DNA from: Flammula alnicola
Taxonomy: Eukaryota; Basidiomycota; Agaricomycetes; Agaricales; Strophariaceae
NCBI GenBank assembly: GCA_015499995.1
Contig: JADNRV010000006.1
Coordinates: 496,001 to 560,000 of the forward strand
Reading direction: 5' to 3'
Length of the DNA stretch: 64,000 nt
Shown: positions 1 to 10,355 of the stretch, piece by piece
Layout of the letters: each line of letters opens with the position of its first letter
Position numbering within the stretch: position 1 is the first letter of the stretch
Notes under the pieces: model-generated
Databases searched by the model: none
Told to the model about the DNA's origin: nothing
The model's input: only the letters and a program-made list of their open reading frames with translations
Translations under genes and position numbers: made by a program

Positions 1-2336
1 CTATCGAGGCTATCTCTTGCCGAATAGGTAACTGGAATTTGGTGTGAGTTCCTGATAGCATTAATAATGCTATAAGAGAATATCAAGCATATGTAGGACT
101 CCCGAGCGGTGCCTTTCTCCGGGCCTCTTGTCGTAGAGGATGCTATTGCCTTGTGCAACACGGTCGTATACATTGCCCGGTACAGCACTGTTAATATTTC
201 ACTCAGATATTCGTGTTCCCATGATGTATTTCCAGCGTGGTCATACTTCAGAAACGGCTGTTGAAAGACAAAGTTGTCAGCGAAGTAGATATATGTGAAT
301 TAAATGGACGTACGTAAGTAAGATCACCCGACTCGTATGATTCCAGATAGGAGGCTGGCAAACGTGATATCAGTGTATGTTTTATTGCGTCATCCAGAGG
401 ATAATAGTCATCCAAAGCCTTCATGCAAGAATGAATTATGTTCTGCGTGTTCTTAAGCTCCTGCGCATATTTGCATCGATATCAACTGGCGTTAGAACAA
501 AACCTGAAGTTTACGCACTTTTTTTGTAAGTAGATGGAAGAATTGCACCAGGAGGTCCGAGATCCAAGCACTCCTGGTAGATGACCACGATCCAAGTTGC
601 GTTTTTTCAGTGGGGAGCGTTGCGTCTGCAATCTTAGATTGAACAGGGAACTCGATCGTTTGGTAGAGACGCAGAAAGTCCATGTTCAGCAATTCATTTT
701 GTAGGTCATCAGAAAATGAGGCCTTCTCGCAATGTGCCATGAACAGGGATAAGTATGAGGCCAGCAGACTGCGATCATGCACTATAGCAAACAAGAAGAC
801 AGAAATCAGCAATGAGCTGGTTAATCAAAGATCATATTACTCACATTCTGTGTCTCGGAGTAATCTCAGGTATCCTTTTGCGACTTGTTCATGCGCGGTC
901 CCAAATCTACGAAGAGCACTCCTGATCTCAGTGGGTCGAGAAGAAAATCGGCCAGAGAGGCATGAAGTAGTTTGATCGGGATATCATGTTTGTTGAGACC
1001 GACAATAGACAACAGGTCACCCAGGATTATTTCGACGTCACCAGGTTGGAAAGAAAGTAATTTCTCAATCATATCAGGAGTAGTGTATTCCCCCAGCTTG
1101 TCATCTGCAGACCTTGGGATGACGAGAATACTAAATATTTGCATGGCACGTCGGTTCTCGCTGATGGAGGAAAAAATATGGGTATACAAGGCATCCAGTT
1201 CGGCGTAAGGTGTTTCATTTTCGGGTGTGGGAGCAAGTCCGAGTATGACTTGAAGCCGATCAGTGGGCCGGTGCCTAGGAGATTGTATGTACTTGATAAT
1301 AGTCGAGGCGTATATAAACTGCCCAGACGAACGACGAATGAGGCTTTTGATTGCAGATTCCGTTGGCCAGGTAGCAGGGATGTGCGCTCGTAAACGATGT
1401 GTCAGAGTGATTTTCTTAAACTCTGTTTCCAGGAACTTTCGAATATCATTGTCTGATTGATATCGTCGGATAGATTGATTCGAGTGACACCAACGTCCAT
1501 AAAGACCGGGTCATGATCGAAGGTACGGCATATGTGTGATTCAGGACGGCTGGCGATGAAAAATCGAAATGGGAGCCTCAGTCTCCGGCTGGCCCGGGCA
1601 ATGACCTTCAGAAGATCGCATTGAACTTTGGGATCATGGCATTCATCGAGGCCATCGATAATGATAAGCCGAGGCTGGCTCGGGTGGAAGATAAGTTCGA
1701 CAAGTCGCTCAAAATAGTATGCGAAGGATTCACGAATTCGCCTGATAGGTTCCACGATTAGGCCCTCCATTTGAGCTGCGTTGGTCCGGTCAAAGATACT
1801 GGGATCTTTTCTTATGCATTTTGCGATGAGGCGCCGCATCTTGGGAAAGCTTAAGGAGAGTTGATATGCTAAAGTTGCGATAAGGGCATTTCCGTCACTT
1901 CGACTGGTGCTGAGAGAGCTCCTCGAAAAGAAGAATGTAGCTGCAAGTCGTCCTTCCTCTTGGCATTGCTCTGCGATCGACTGTGCCAACGCAGACTTTC
2001 CGGACCCTGCTGACCCATGGAGCCATATAATGGTGGAAGCTTCGTCATCACTGGTAGCCCAGTCCATAATGTTCTGTAGTATTGCAACTCGGGTACCAGG
2101 TTCACATTTCGGGGGGTCGAAGCGTTCATTTGAGTCCAAAAGTGCGCCAAGGGCGCTTTGCTGGCGAAGTAGATCGAGTCCTTCTGAATCCGTCCGCTTG
2201 ATTAGCTATTAGAATCGAAATGCTGAACGCATTGGAGCATACCGAGGCGAGACCTTGCGCTCTCCATATTACGATTGCCGTTGTTGTTGATGAATTGCCC
2301 TCCATTGATCTGCAAGTTTTGTGCATTTTGGAACAT
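1..2336 (-). CDS. NACHT-domain NTPase (fungal NLR/STAND protein), 3' part runs toward the window edge
   Basis: Predicted STAND-type NTPase of the fungal NLR group, which acts as an oligomerising switch in recognition or incompatibility. The ATG at 2334-2336 opens with MFQNAQN and an NGGQF stretch common at the N terminus of these proteins. An intron at 2184-2242 (GTATGC..TTCAG) restores the frame into the NACHT domain. Walker A GSAGSGKSALAQ and Walker B LIIIDGLDEC lie between 1640 and 2040, followed by SRPE and the downstream LLHASLADFLLDP motif near 940. The frame breaks twice: near 1453-1455 and at the CCC run 900-902 (minus-strand GGG, where GGGG would keep the frame). A further intron (about 64 bases) lies near 780-845. 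I cannot see a recognisable repeat or effector domain. The C-terminal end is unclear. The family is secure; whether it is functional is not. Confidence 0.75.
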
Positions 2337-2667
2337 CTGATTCGACCCCAGAGGCTTCATACTGATGCGAAGGCGGAAGAAGGCAAGGCTGCCTAGGCGA
2401 AAGGGATGGAGGGCGTTCAGGATTGACTTCTAAGGCTGTACTGTAACACAGAACGTTGTTGTGATTTGTTGTCTGACTTGGCTCAGAGCTGTGCCTTGGA
2501 CTGTGGACAATTGGACCTGTCAATGTCGTATGCCAGGATGTGATTGGGGTTGGGTAATAAGCCTCGTTTTCGGTAAAAATAGATATGCTGTGAGGATGCA
2601 AAGCGGACAAGGACCAGGTATAAAGATAAGGATAAGCGATATGTATTCCACCACTTTTCGAATGTCC
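2337..2667. other. Intergenic region between NLR start and RNA-repair gene end
   Basis: About 330 bases holding the upstream region of the NLR gene and the 3' flank of the RNA-repair gene. Both genes are on the minus strand. I see a proline-rich open frame but no codon pattern or family match, and no clear regulatory motif. Confidence 0.5.
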
Positions 2668-5282
2668 TTAATTGTCCAAGGAGGTATCCAACTGTAAGGT
2701 ATTGGCGCGAAGACCTCCTTGAGTCCAATGTTCGTTTCCCGCAATGAAATCACTCCGAACGACCTTCCCACGAAGTTTCACTCTTGAATTCACCTCAACC
2801 TTGACATATACACCCTCGACTCGTCCATCGTAGAAAGCTGATTGTCCTTGAATCATGCCCAAAAGTTCGGCGTCTGTCGGCATGTTTCCTTCATGGAGAA
2901 CCGGCACAGATGGGATGGATGTTCCGTCCAATAACCCATGCAAAGCCTTCGTCTCTAGCCATGTCTGAGTACTGCGATCGAAAAGATCGTAGGCGATGAA
3001 GTAATCTGGAAGACGGGTATATGGGATTGAATGTGTTGCATACATCCACTCTCCGTATAGGATGTAGCGCTCGGGAAAATAAGGATCACGATCCAGAATG
3101 ATTCGCAACTCTTCTTCATGTCGCTCGATCCACAGGCCAAGTTTCTTGAACTGCTCGTGTGTGGAAGAGTTAACGTAGTGTGATCGATTCTGAACAAGGA
3201 TCCGAGAGCGGTCCGAAGAGAGCGAGAATCCCATGTTTGCGCCGTCTATTTTTTCGGTCACGATGACATGCCCACTTACATTCACAAATGAGGTGGTGTC
3301 GGCATGGACGTCGTCTGGCGTTGCCGCACCCAAGTTGAGTAGATGAGGCGTTCGAGGGAATTTATAGATCATGAGTGGGGTGGAGATCGTAAAACAGCTT
3401 CTTGGGCGGCAGCAAATGATCGGACAATGATGATGGCCTTGAAACCTTCCTGAAGAGTCGGCCTGACAAAAACTTTCTGCATTTGTTCCACGGCGCTACG
3501 GACGCGACTGCCGGGCGGAAGGGTAGGATGACCAGCGCGCCTCTGCGCTCGCGAGGTACATAATTCTCGATCGTAATCGAACCAGATGCATATAGGTGAG
3601 GTACACCAGTTGGACGCCAATCCGAGCCACAATTTTCTATCGGACGGGATGTGTTGCAGCGGTCCAGAAGAACATGCTTGGAACTGGGTAATCGGCCAAT
3701 TTCCGTCTCGCAAGAATCCCTACTTCCTGAATCATCTTGGGATATATGAAGCCATTTGGAAGGGTCTCGCGCCATGAGTGATTTGGAAAACCATGATTTA
3801 CCAGAACCGGGTAGTCCAACTAACATGAACAAGTCGTTCTCCTGGGTCAAGGTACCTTCAGTCTCCATAGGGGATGGCGCAGGTTCGGAAGGGATATCAG
3901 GGTATACAGACTGTCGCTTCCATATTGTGCTGCACCATTTCGACACGAATGCTTCTTGTTGGGAAGTTTCTATGCTTCCAGGCCGTAAGACACGAAGTGA
4001 CGCTATGGCTTCAGCAGCCGATAATTCGGGATGACCTTGGTCGACAAAGGGTTTTCTGAATCCAAATGCGGCTAAGTAACATGCGGCCACCGTCCCAGCA
4101 CGTCCTTTCCCACCTCCACAATGGACCAACAGCGGGAGTTTTGGTTGTCGTCGAACAACTTCATGATCAAGTCCATTTGCTCGATGGATGGCGGGCAAAA
4201 GTTGGGGATGGGTAGGAAGGTGTTCGTGATGTCTTTCTCATAAAACCACGAAGTTTTCAATGGCGTCTCCTCCGTCAAAGTCAAAACGTGTCGTATGCCC
4301 AAGTGAGAAGCAGCGAGAGCTACTATATCGTCTTCGTCACGTGGTGTTGACATGATGGCAAGGTGATAAGGAATCAGCCAGCGGAAAAAGCGGGGCAACT
4401 TGTAGAATCGCGAGTCATCCATCGATGTCGACGGCGAGGGCACAAATAATGATTGTCTTGGCTCTAGAAGGAGGGTGGGGCTCAAAGTCTGCTCGCTGAG
4501 CGATTCTCGAAGTTCTTCAGACCAGGGCATCAGCAGGAAGGAGGCTATTCCTGTGAATCTATCCAGTTGAGGGATCTCGTATTCCTGGAAGACAGGACCC
4601 CATTCTGTCTCTTTTGAACATTCCACGAGCTTCTTCATGCAGTAGGCCTTGATTTTGTCTTCGGCGACCCGTTCGTATGCGCAAGCGTACGCTAGCATGG
4701 CCATTTTATGTTGATTTCCGGCTAACGACGCGTCTCCCATTCTCAGGAAACCCTTGTGAGATGCTGGATCGAAAAGGATTTGGCGAGACGAATACTCCAA
4801 CGCTAAATCATGTTGCCCTAGATAATGGAATGTGAATGTGATGTGGTCCAAAAATTCGGCGCTAGGTGATGGCGAAAACTGTCCTGGAAGTAAAGACGTG
4901 ATGCCTTTGTCGACATCGTGGATATCGTTGGAGGAAAGAGTGACATGGAAATGTTTTGCGGGAAGCCCCAATTGCTTCCTAGCTTGCTGTCCAGCAGCCC
5001 ATATGATGACCACCCAATATATGCCAGCACGCGCCTTGCCTCCAAGTCCAGCCGAAAATATGTGGCGCGTATCAACCGTCATGGAGGCAATCCGTTGTTT
5101 TTGTCCGGTGTGAGGTTTCTTAGTTCATCCTTTGTCAGGAGGGTGATATGGTATACGGAGTCGAGGGGTGAAAAAGGCTCCCTTTGAATGTCAACGGCGT
5201 GCAGCGCCGCTTGAGCGAGTTCGTCAATGATCGGTCCAACAAGAGCAAATGCGCCCCCGTATTTCTGTAGAGTGACAGCCAT
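2668..5282 (-). CDS. Multidomain RNA end-healing and sealing protein (2H phosphoesterase, DSP phosphatase, polynucleotide kinase, Rnl2-like RNA ligase)
   Basis: Single-exon gene of about 870 residues. From the N terminus: two H-x-T motifs (HIT at residues 45-47, HVT near 113-115) define a 2H phosphoesterase; a helical TPR-like stretch follows at about 150-230; a dual-specificity phosphatase loop HCGGGKGRAGT (C-x5-R) sits near 386; a P-loop kinase has GLPGSGKS near 488, LLDRCN and an Arg-rich lid ending in AGHPTLPPG. The C-terminal 235 residues are an RNA ligase with nucleotidyl motif I KIDGAN (Lys nucleophile), then LYGEW, LPDYFIAYDLFD, EGVYVKV and KLRGKVVR as motifs III-V. Known members of these families open 2',3'-cyclic phosphates, remove phosphates, phosphorylate 5'-OH ends and join RNA strands. 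Four one-base losses break the frame: T-run 5098-5102, T-run 4139-4142, about 3642, and about 3376-3384. All active-site motifs survive in their local frames. The substrate is unknown. Confidence 0.82.
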
Positions 5283-5819
5283 GAGTTAGGGGGTTTCCCG
5301 ACGTATCGGAGGATGAGGTTATTAAGGATCGCGTTCCGAACCAGACTCCTGATATTTAATGTCATTGGAGAGCATAGCTTTTGAGAGATTGGCTGGACAC
5401 AAACTGGAGTCATTTGGCTACAAGGGCTCACGTTCGCGTATCCGTATCACCGCCTTTCCTTGATGGAAAGTAATGAAAGAGGAACAGAGATGGCATGACG
5501 GTGGTCTTGCAACGGTACCGGTAACCTGACAGTGAATCAGAGAGCTTCAGAGAGTTCGGTCACAGGAGCGTTATGCTCACGCACATATGTGACCGGACCG
5601 CTCATTCTGTTGTCCTCCTGAGTCCTCGAGTCCTGCCACAACCACTTGGATTGGCTTCACTCTCCCTTGTTTTTGTGCTCGACATTCGCAGTTTAACCAA
5701 ACCTTGAGCTTGGAATTCCTTTACACTATTTCCCTCTATTCCGAACAGCACAATCGAATTCTCCAAAGGACACGTTGCAAAGCAAGTGCGGCAGACCAAG
5801 TGCAGACCTCTTGACATTT
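5283..5819. promoter_or_regulatory. Divergent promoter region of the RNA-repair gene and sec20
   Basis: The 537 bases separate two divergent start codons (minus ATG 5280-5282, plus ATG 5820-5822). No coding pattern holds up in either direction. It must contain both promoters and 5' UTRs, but I cannot identify a specific binding motif. Confidence 0.45.
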
Positions 5820-7075
5820 ATGGCTCCAATTCCAAGTCGATTACCAGAAGAGGCGCTATCTCTCATCTCTTCCGCAGAGCGACGATACAAACGTATAGTG
5901 GAATCTGCAGTCCCTGAGCTCCGAAGATGTATTGGCCCTCTTTCAATGCAACAAACTCTCGCCGAAGACGTGCGAGAGGAGACGGTTGCGTTGACACGAC
6001 AAATCGAGGTGCGTCGCAAATACACGTTCTTAGTATATCGCCTTAGTGAATATAAAGAAATAAGGCACTTGATACGATGGTGGATGACCAACCGGGCGAA
6101 AAGAATCGGAGAGAGTTGAGGGAGCTTGTCAATGATTTCCAGCAAAAGCTCGATAGGTAGCACAGCATATCATTCTTCCATTTGATCCAGTAAACTGATG
6201 CGTTTATTTAGCCTTCGCAAGGATACTCGAGCCGCCTTGCTTGCATCCAAACGAACGATAGATTCGCGAACAAAATCAAACAGAGACGAGTTGCTCGCCT
6301 TTTCCTCGATTCTGACGGAGAAACAAACGTCGAGCGAGAAAACCACGTGAGTGTCTTCTTATCACTATGGTCATCGTCGCCGAGTGATCTCAAATGCATT
6401 CGCAGTGAAGATGCTGTAATGAAAGCCAACTCGGACGTCACAGATGCTCTCCGCCGGACCATTGCCCTCATGCAATCCGAGCTTGAGCGCTCCGTCCTAA
6501 GTACCCAACTCCTCGACGATTCCACTGCATCTCTGCGTTCTACCTCTTCCCAACATGATACCCTCAACGGCGTCATGTCCACTTCCAAACAACTTGTCAC
6601 CGCTCTCGAGAAATCCGACTGGCTGGACCGGATCCTCATCCTTTCTGCATTCGTCTTCTTCATCCTAGTGGTTCTCTTCATCCTAAAGCAAAGGATTGTT
6701 GATCGTGGGATCAGAATCGCTTTTTGGTGGACGAGATTTATACCGAGCTTTAGCGACGACAGCGAGCTTTTGCGGAATGCCGAGAAGGATATGGCCAGCG
6801 CTGTAGCCGAAGCATCGTCAAGTTTGTCGGCGGCGGCGGCTTCTCTGGCCTCCGTGGTCATCCCCGTTGCAAGTCTGTCGCCATCTCTAGCCGCGACGTT
6901 CTCTACAAGTCCAGATATTCCAGAGCCAAGCCCTGTAACGTCAGAAGCTTGGAAACCATCCCCAACCCCTTCTGAAGCGCCTATACCTGCGGAGGAGACT
7001 ATATCATCGATCGAAAACAATACATTAGAGCCAAACCCTGTAACAGTCACAAGCCCGACCCTCCTGTTCACGTAG
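5820..7075 (+). CDS. sec20: Sec20 family SNARE (Golgi-to-ER retrograde transport)
   Basis: Four exons: 5820-6008, 6065-6156, 6212-6346 and 6406-7075. All introns are canonical GT..AG and keep the frame. The protein has an N-terminal helical segment, then the Sec20 SNARE region: DALRRTIALMQSELERS, a LLDDSTASL core and SKQLVTALEK. A membrane anchor follows (ILILSAFVFFILVVLFILK), then the RIAFWWTRF tail characteristic of the family. In the known family Sec20 (BNIP1 in animals) is an ER t-SNARE working with Ufe1 and Use1 and tethered to the Dsl1 complex. The C-terminal extension of roughly 110 residues is rich in Ser, Pro, Ala and Thr and replaces the short HDEL-like tail known from yeast. The ATG was chosen because the upstream sequence has no open coding frame. 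No frameshift is seen. Confidence 0.9.
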
Positions 7076-7278
7076 AACTCTGAACATTGGTGTTATGTAT
7101 ATTTTCTTAATTTGTTAAAACAAGCCGCCGACGTTGGAGATCTTCACCATAAACTCTGGGCAATGGCACCAATTCGCTTCAAAAGGTAAAAGACATTAAG
7201 TTAAATAATACAGGATACTAATACAGATACAATTCGAAGGTAAAAAGTCGACGCTACGAAAAAGGTTTTCGATTGAGA

Positions 7279-9824
7279 CTACAACGGATAAGCAAGAGAA
7301 AGATTCATCAAATACTGCATCGGCCCCTCCCTGTAAGTATCATTGGACAAAGTGACAGGAAATATGGAGATGTTAGGGAAAGTATAGAGCAGTGGCGCTT
7401 GCGAGGTATACTCTGGCCATCTGGGTAGCCTAGGATCCCTGGTTCTGTTCAAGTTAGGGTCGAGGTTATTGATGAATTGCACTAGATAGTCATCCAGAAC
7501 ATCCACCGCGAGGTCTGACCCATGGAACTGCCATCAGAGTATCAATACCAAGTTGTTCCACCAGTCAATGTTTCTGGGTACTGACCGCTCCGAGAACAGG
7601 TATATATTTCAATCGCCAACTCTCTTGAAAATGGGTTCGCCAATAAATGACATGGTTTGGAAGAACTTGGAAAAGACTCACGATAAGACCAAATTTTCTG
7701 CTTCCCTGATAAATGATTAAGGAAAAATCTTCTCGGTGCCTGGAATACCACGTCTCCTTGGAACGCTGAGATACGTTTGTACTGTGGCGTAATCTCATTG
7801 AAACCCGATGTGTTGAATGGAGATCCAATACTCGGGTCTGAGGGATAGTAACTCCACAAAGGATCGAGCTCAGTGGAATTCGCCCCAGGCACGAACACGG
7901 TGCTTATGTATTCGCGGAATTGTTCATCGGTCCTAGTTTCATTTCAAAAGAGATGTCAATTCCGGGAAATAGGACTGGGATGTGTATTTCTTACGTTACA
8001 TTTAAGCTCGACAGTGAAAACAGTGTTCCTTCGTCGTCAACATTGCCTGAATAGGAAGGGGACAAATCAGTGTGGCGCACATCAAAATCTGAGCAGAAAT
8101 AGCACCTGAAACGATGGGGATATTCATAACTTTGCCTTGCTGCACGAGCTTTTGTGGATTATCTTCCAAGAATACTCCGTCTGCTCTGGGTGACCAGGCC
8201 AATACCAAAGACTAGAAGAGAAAGCGTCTGTTTAACAGATGCCAAGCAAAGAGCGCGTCCGAGACGTACCTGATAGGAGAAGTAATTCGGGGTATTATCT
8301 ACTGCCGTTTTCAAAGTGTCGTAGGTAACAGAGCGTAAGCAAGAAAGCGTGTCGGTAGAATTCGTGCAATCAGTCTGATTCACTAAGGAGTCGTAGTATA
8401 CCTGTTACCAGTGGATACATGAAGTTAGTTACTACATCCTTTATAAAGAAGGCAAGGAGAAGAGCGACCATACCTGACCTCCAGTGAGATTTCCAACTGG
8501 AATCGGTGCTCCTGACTGCATAAACGCTCCGCGGAAGAGGTCAGAAGAATTCCCTCCATATGCGAGCATCTGCAATGAGGCTGAAATAGCTCCCGCGGAT
8601 TGACCCCATCTACCCGTATGATTAACTTGTATAGTAAATGTATTTATTGAAAGACACGCACAATGTAACCTTAGAAGGGTCTCCTCCAAAAAGGTGTATA
8701 TATTTGTTAACCCACTGAAGGGCCACGCGTTCTATGTTGTTTCGAATTTAGACAATTGATTGTGTCCTGGAGAAGTCTCAATGACTCACGATCGACAAGT
8801 CCGATATTTCCTACTCCTGCTGCTTTCACTTCTTTGCTTGCAAGAAAACCCCACGCTAGAAAGGCGATAAATTTTGATAACGAGCGAAGCAGGGAGTATC
8901 CTTTACCAGAGACTCTGTACCCAGATCAAAGATCAATTTACGTTACCAGGTGTAAACAAGGACGAAAGTTCACCTATAATTCATAGCGGCATATATTACT
9001 GGCTGTCCGATCTCCATAGATCGATTGACTATCCTGGTCGCTTGGTCGTCGTATCTGTGATAAAATATAAGCTTCGTAACGAGACTTTTGAGGACCTTTC
9101 AAGCTATATTTTACGAACCCTCCAGCGCTCCCTCGTTCAAATCCCCCTGTATGGCGGATAATTTGTTGTCATCATATGAAAAGGACCAATATTACTTTAC
9201 TTGCCTCCAAAGATCCACTGTTTCGGATGTACATAGATTGCTTAAGCATTGCAAAAATATTGATAGATGATATATACGCACCACCACCACAGGAAGTTTT
9301 GCGTCAGCAGAAACGTTGGACGGCTTGATGACATTGATAGTGAGGCCTAGAAAGATCATAAATTCACACTGAAAAATGCAAAGAACTGAGAAACTCACAA
9401 TCTTCGCTTTCTGGAGTGCTCGTCGAGTTAGTCGAATTAGTCCTATTTTGTTCAGCGAAGAATGGAAAAGATATGTTGAAAATGTCGCTGAGCGACAAAG
9501 GCGATGGAGCAGTTTGCTGGGGACAAGATGCGCCGTACGACGTAGCATTTATCCACCCATTATAGGATGTCAGGGCTTGCGGTAAAGTAAAACGAAGATC
9601 GCCAACACTTAAGTAGGATAAGCCATGGTAAATTCCCCGATAAAGAAAAGGGCATACGGAGGTACAGCGAATGGGATGCCCAAAAACTTTGACAGTGCGC
9701 CTTGGTTAACTCCGGTAACCGTGGCGGAATCAATCACTAGGGTGGGCGGGGAGGAAGCATTGGGCGCCAAAGGAGAAGCAATTATCAAAGTCGTTTGCAA
9801 TGCGAGTAACAACAAAAGATTCAT
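7279..9824 (-). CDS. Secreted type-B carboxylesterase/lipase, copy 1
   Basis: Alpha/beta-hydrolase of the carboxylesterase type-B family (esters, lipids or sterol esters as substrates). The ATG at 9822-9824 starts a hydrophobic signal peptide (MNLLLLLALQTTLIIASP); the open frame further upstream begins only with a TTG and is not needed. The catalytic serine lies in G-Q-S-A-G near 8590, so Gln replaces the usual Glu of GESAG. The acidic residue is in DDEGTLFSLSS near 8020 and the His in HGSDLAVDVLDD near 7510. The gene is split by many short introns. It ends in LSLAYPL and stop 7279-7281. A close paralogue follows head-to-tail upstream (10356-12849), so the pair arose by tandem duplication. 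Extracellular location is inferred from the signal peptide. Confidence 0.85.
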
Positions 9825-10355
9825 CGTAGAAGTTCGTACCAAAGCACCGAATTTTAAAAGCCACGTACATATTTTCGTCTCGTTAATTTATGTCAATGTA
9901 CCCGTCTGATTTTCTCCAAGTACATAATGCATATCGCGATCGATTGGTTTGTAACCTGCATTTCATCGCGAAGTCCCAGTCTGCCAGAGGAAAGACCTTC
10001 CGATGCGAGCAAAGACAAGAGTCTCAGACCGGCATGCGGATAATGTGCGTCGAAGCGATTTCGGGTTTCACCAATAGGAGATTGTCCCATAGACACAGCT
10101 GGGCATCCAACCTCAGTGGAGTTGCACTGACATGAAACGAAGGAAAGGAGTCATGCACAGCCACTGACAGTTTGTGACCGGAGTGAGGATTAGTTACCAA
10201 GTTCGTACTGTGCAGATCACATATCGCGATGGACCATCAAGAAACAGCAAATGTCCTCATTTTTACTTTCCTCAGTACAATGAAGCTCAAGGATAGTCTA
10301 CATGGTGAGGATAGAAAGAAGTGAAAACTATCTATCGAATGACGCAAGTGGTGCA
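9825..10355. other. Spacer between the two carboxylesterase genes
   Basis: About 530 bases with the promoter of copy 1 and the 3' flank of copy 2. I find no further gene, repeat or RNA. Confidence 0.5.

Noticed and set aside
6208..7071. Long minus-strand open frame opposite sec20
   Set aside because: It is the shadow of a gene confirmed by domain and splice evidence.
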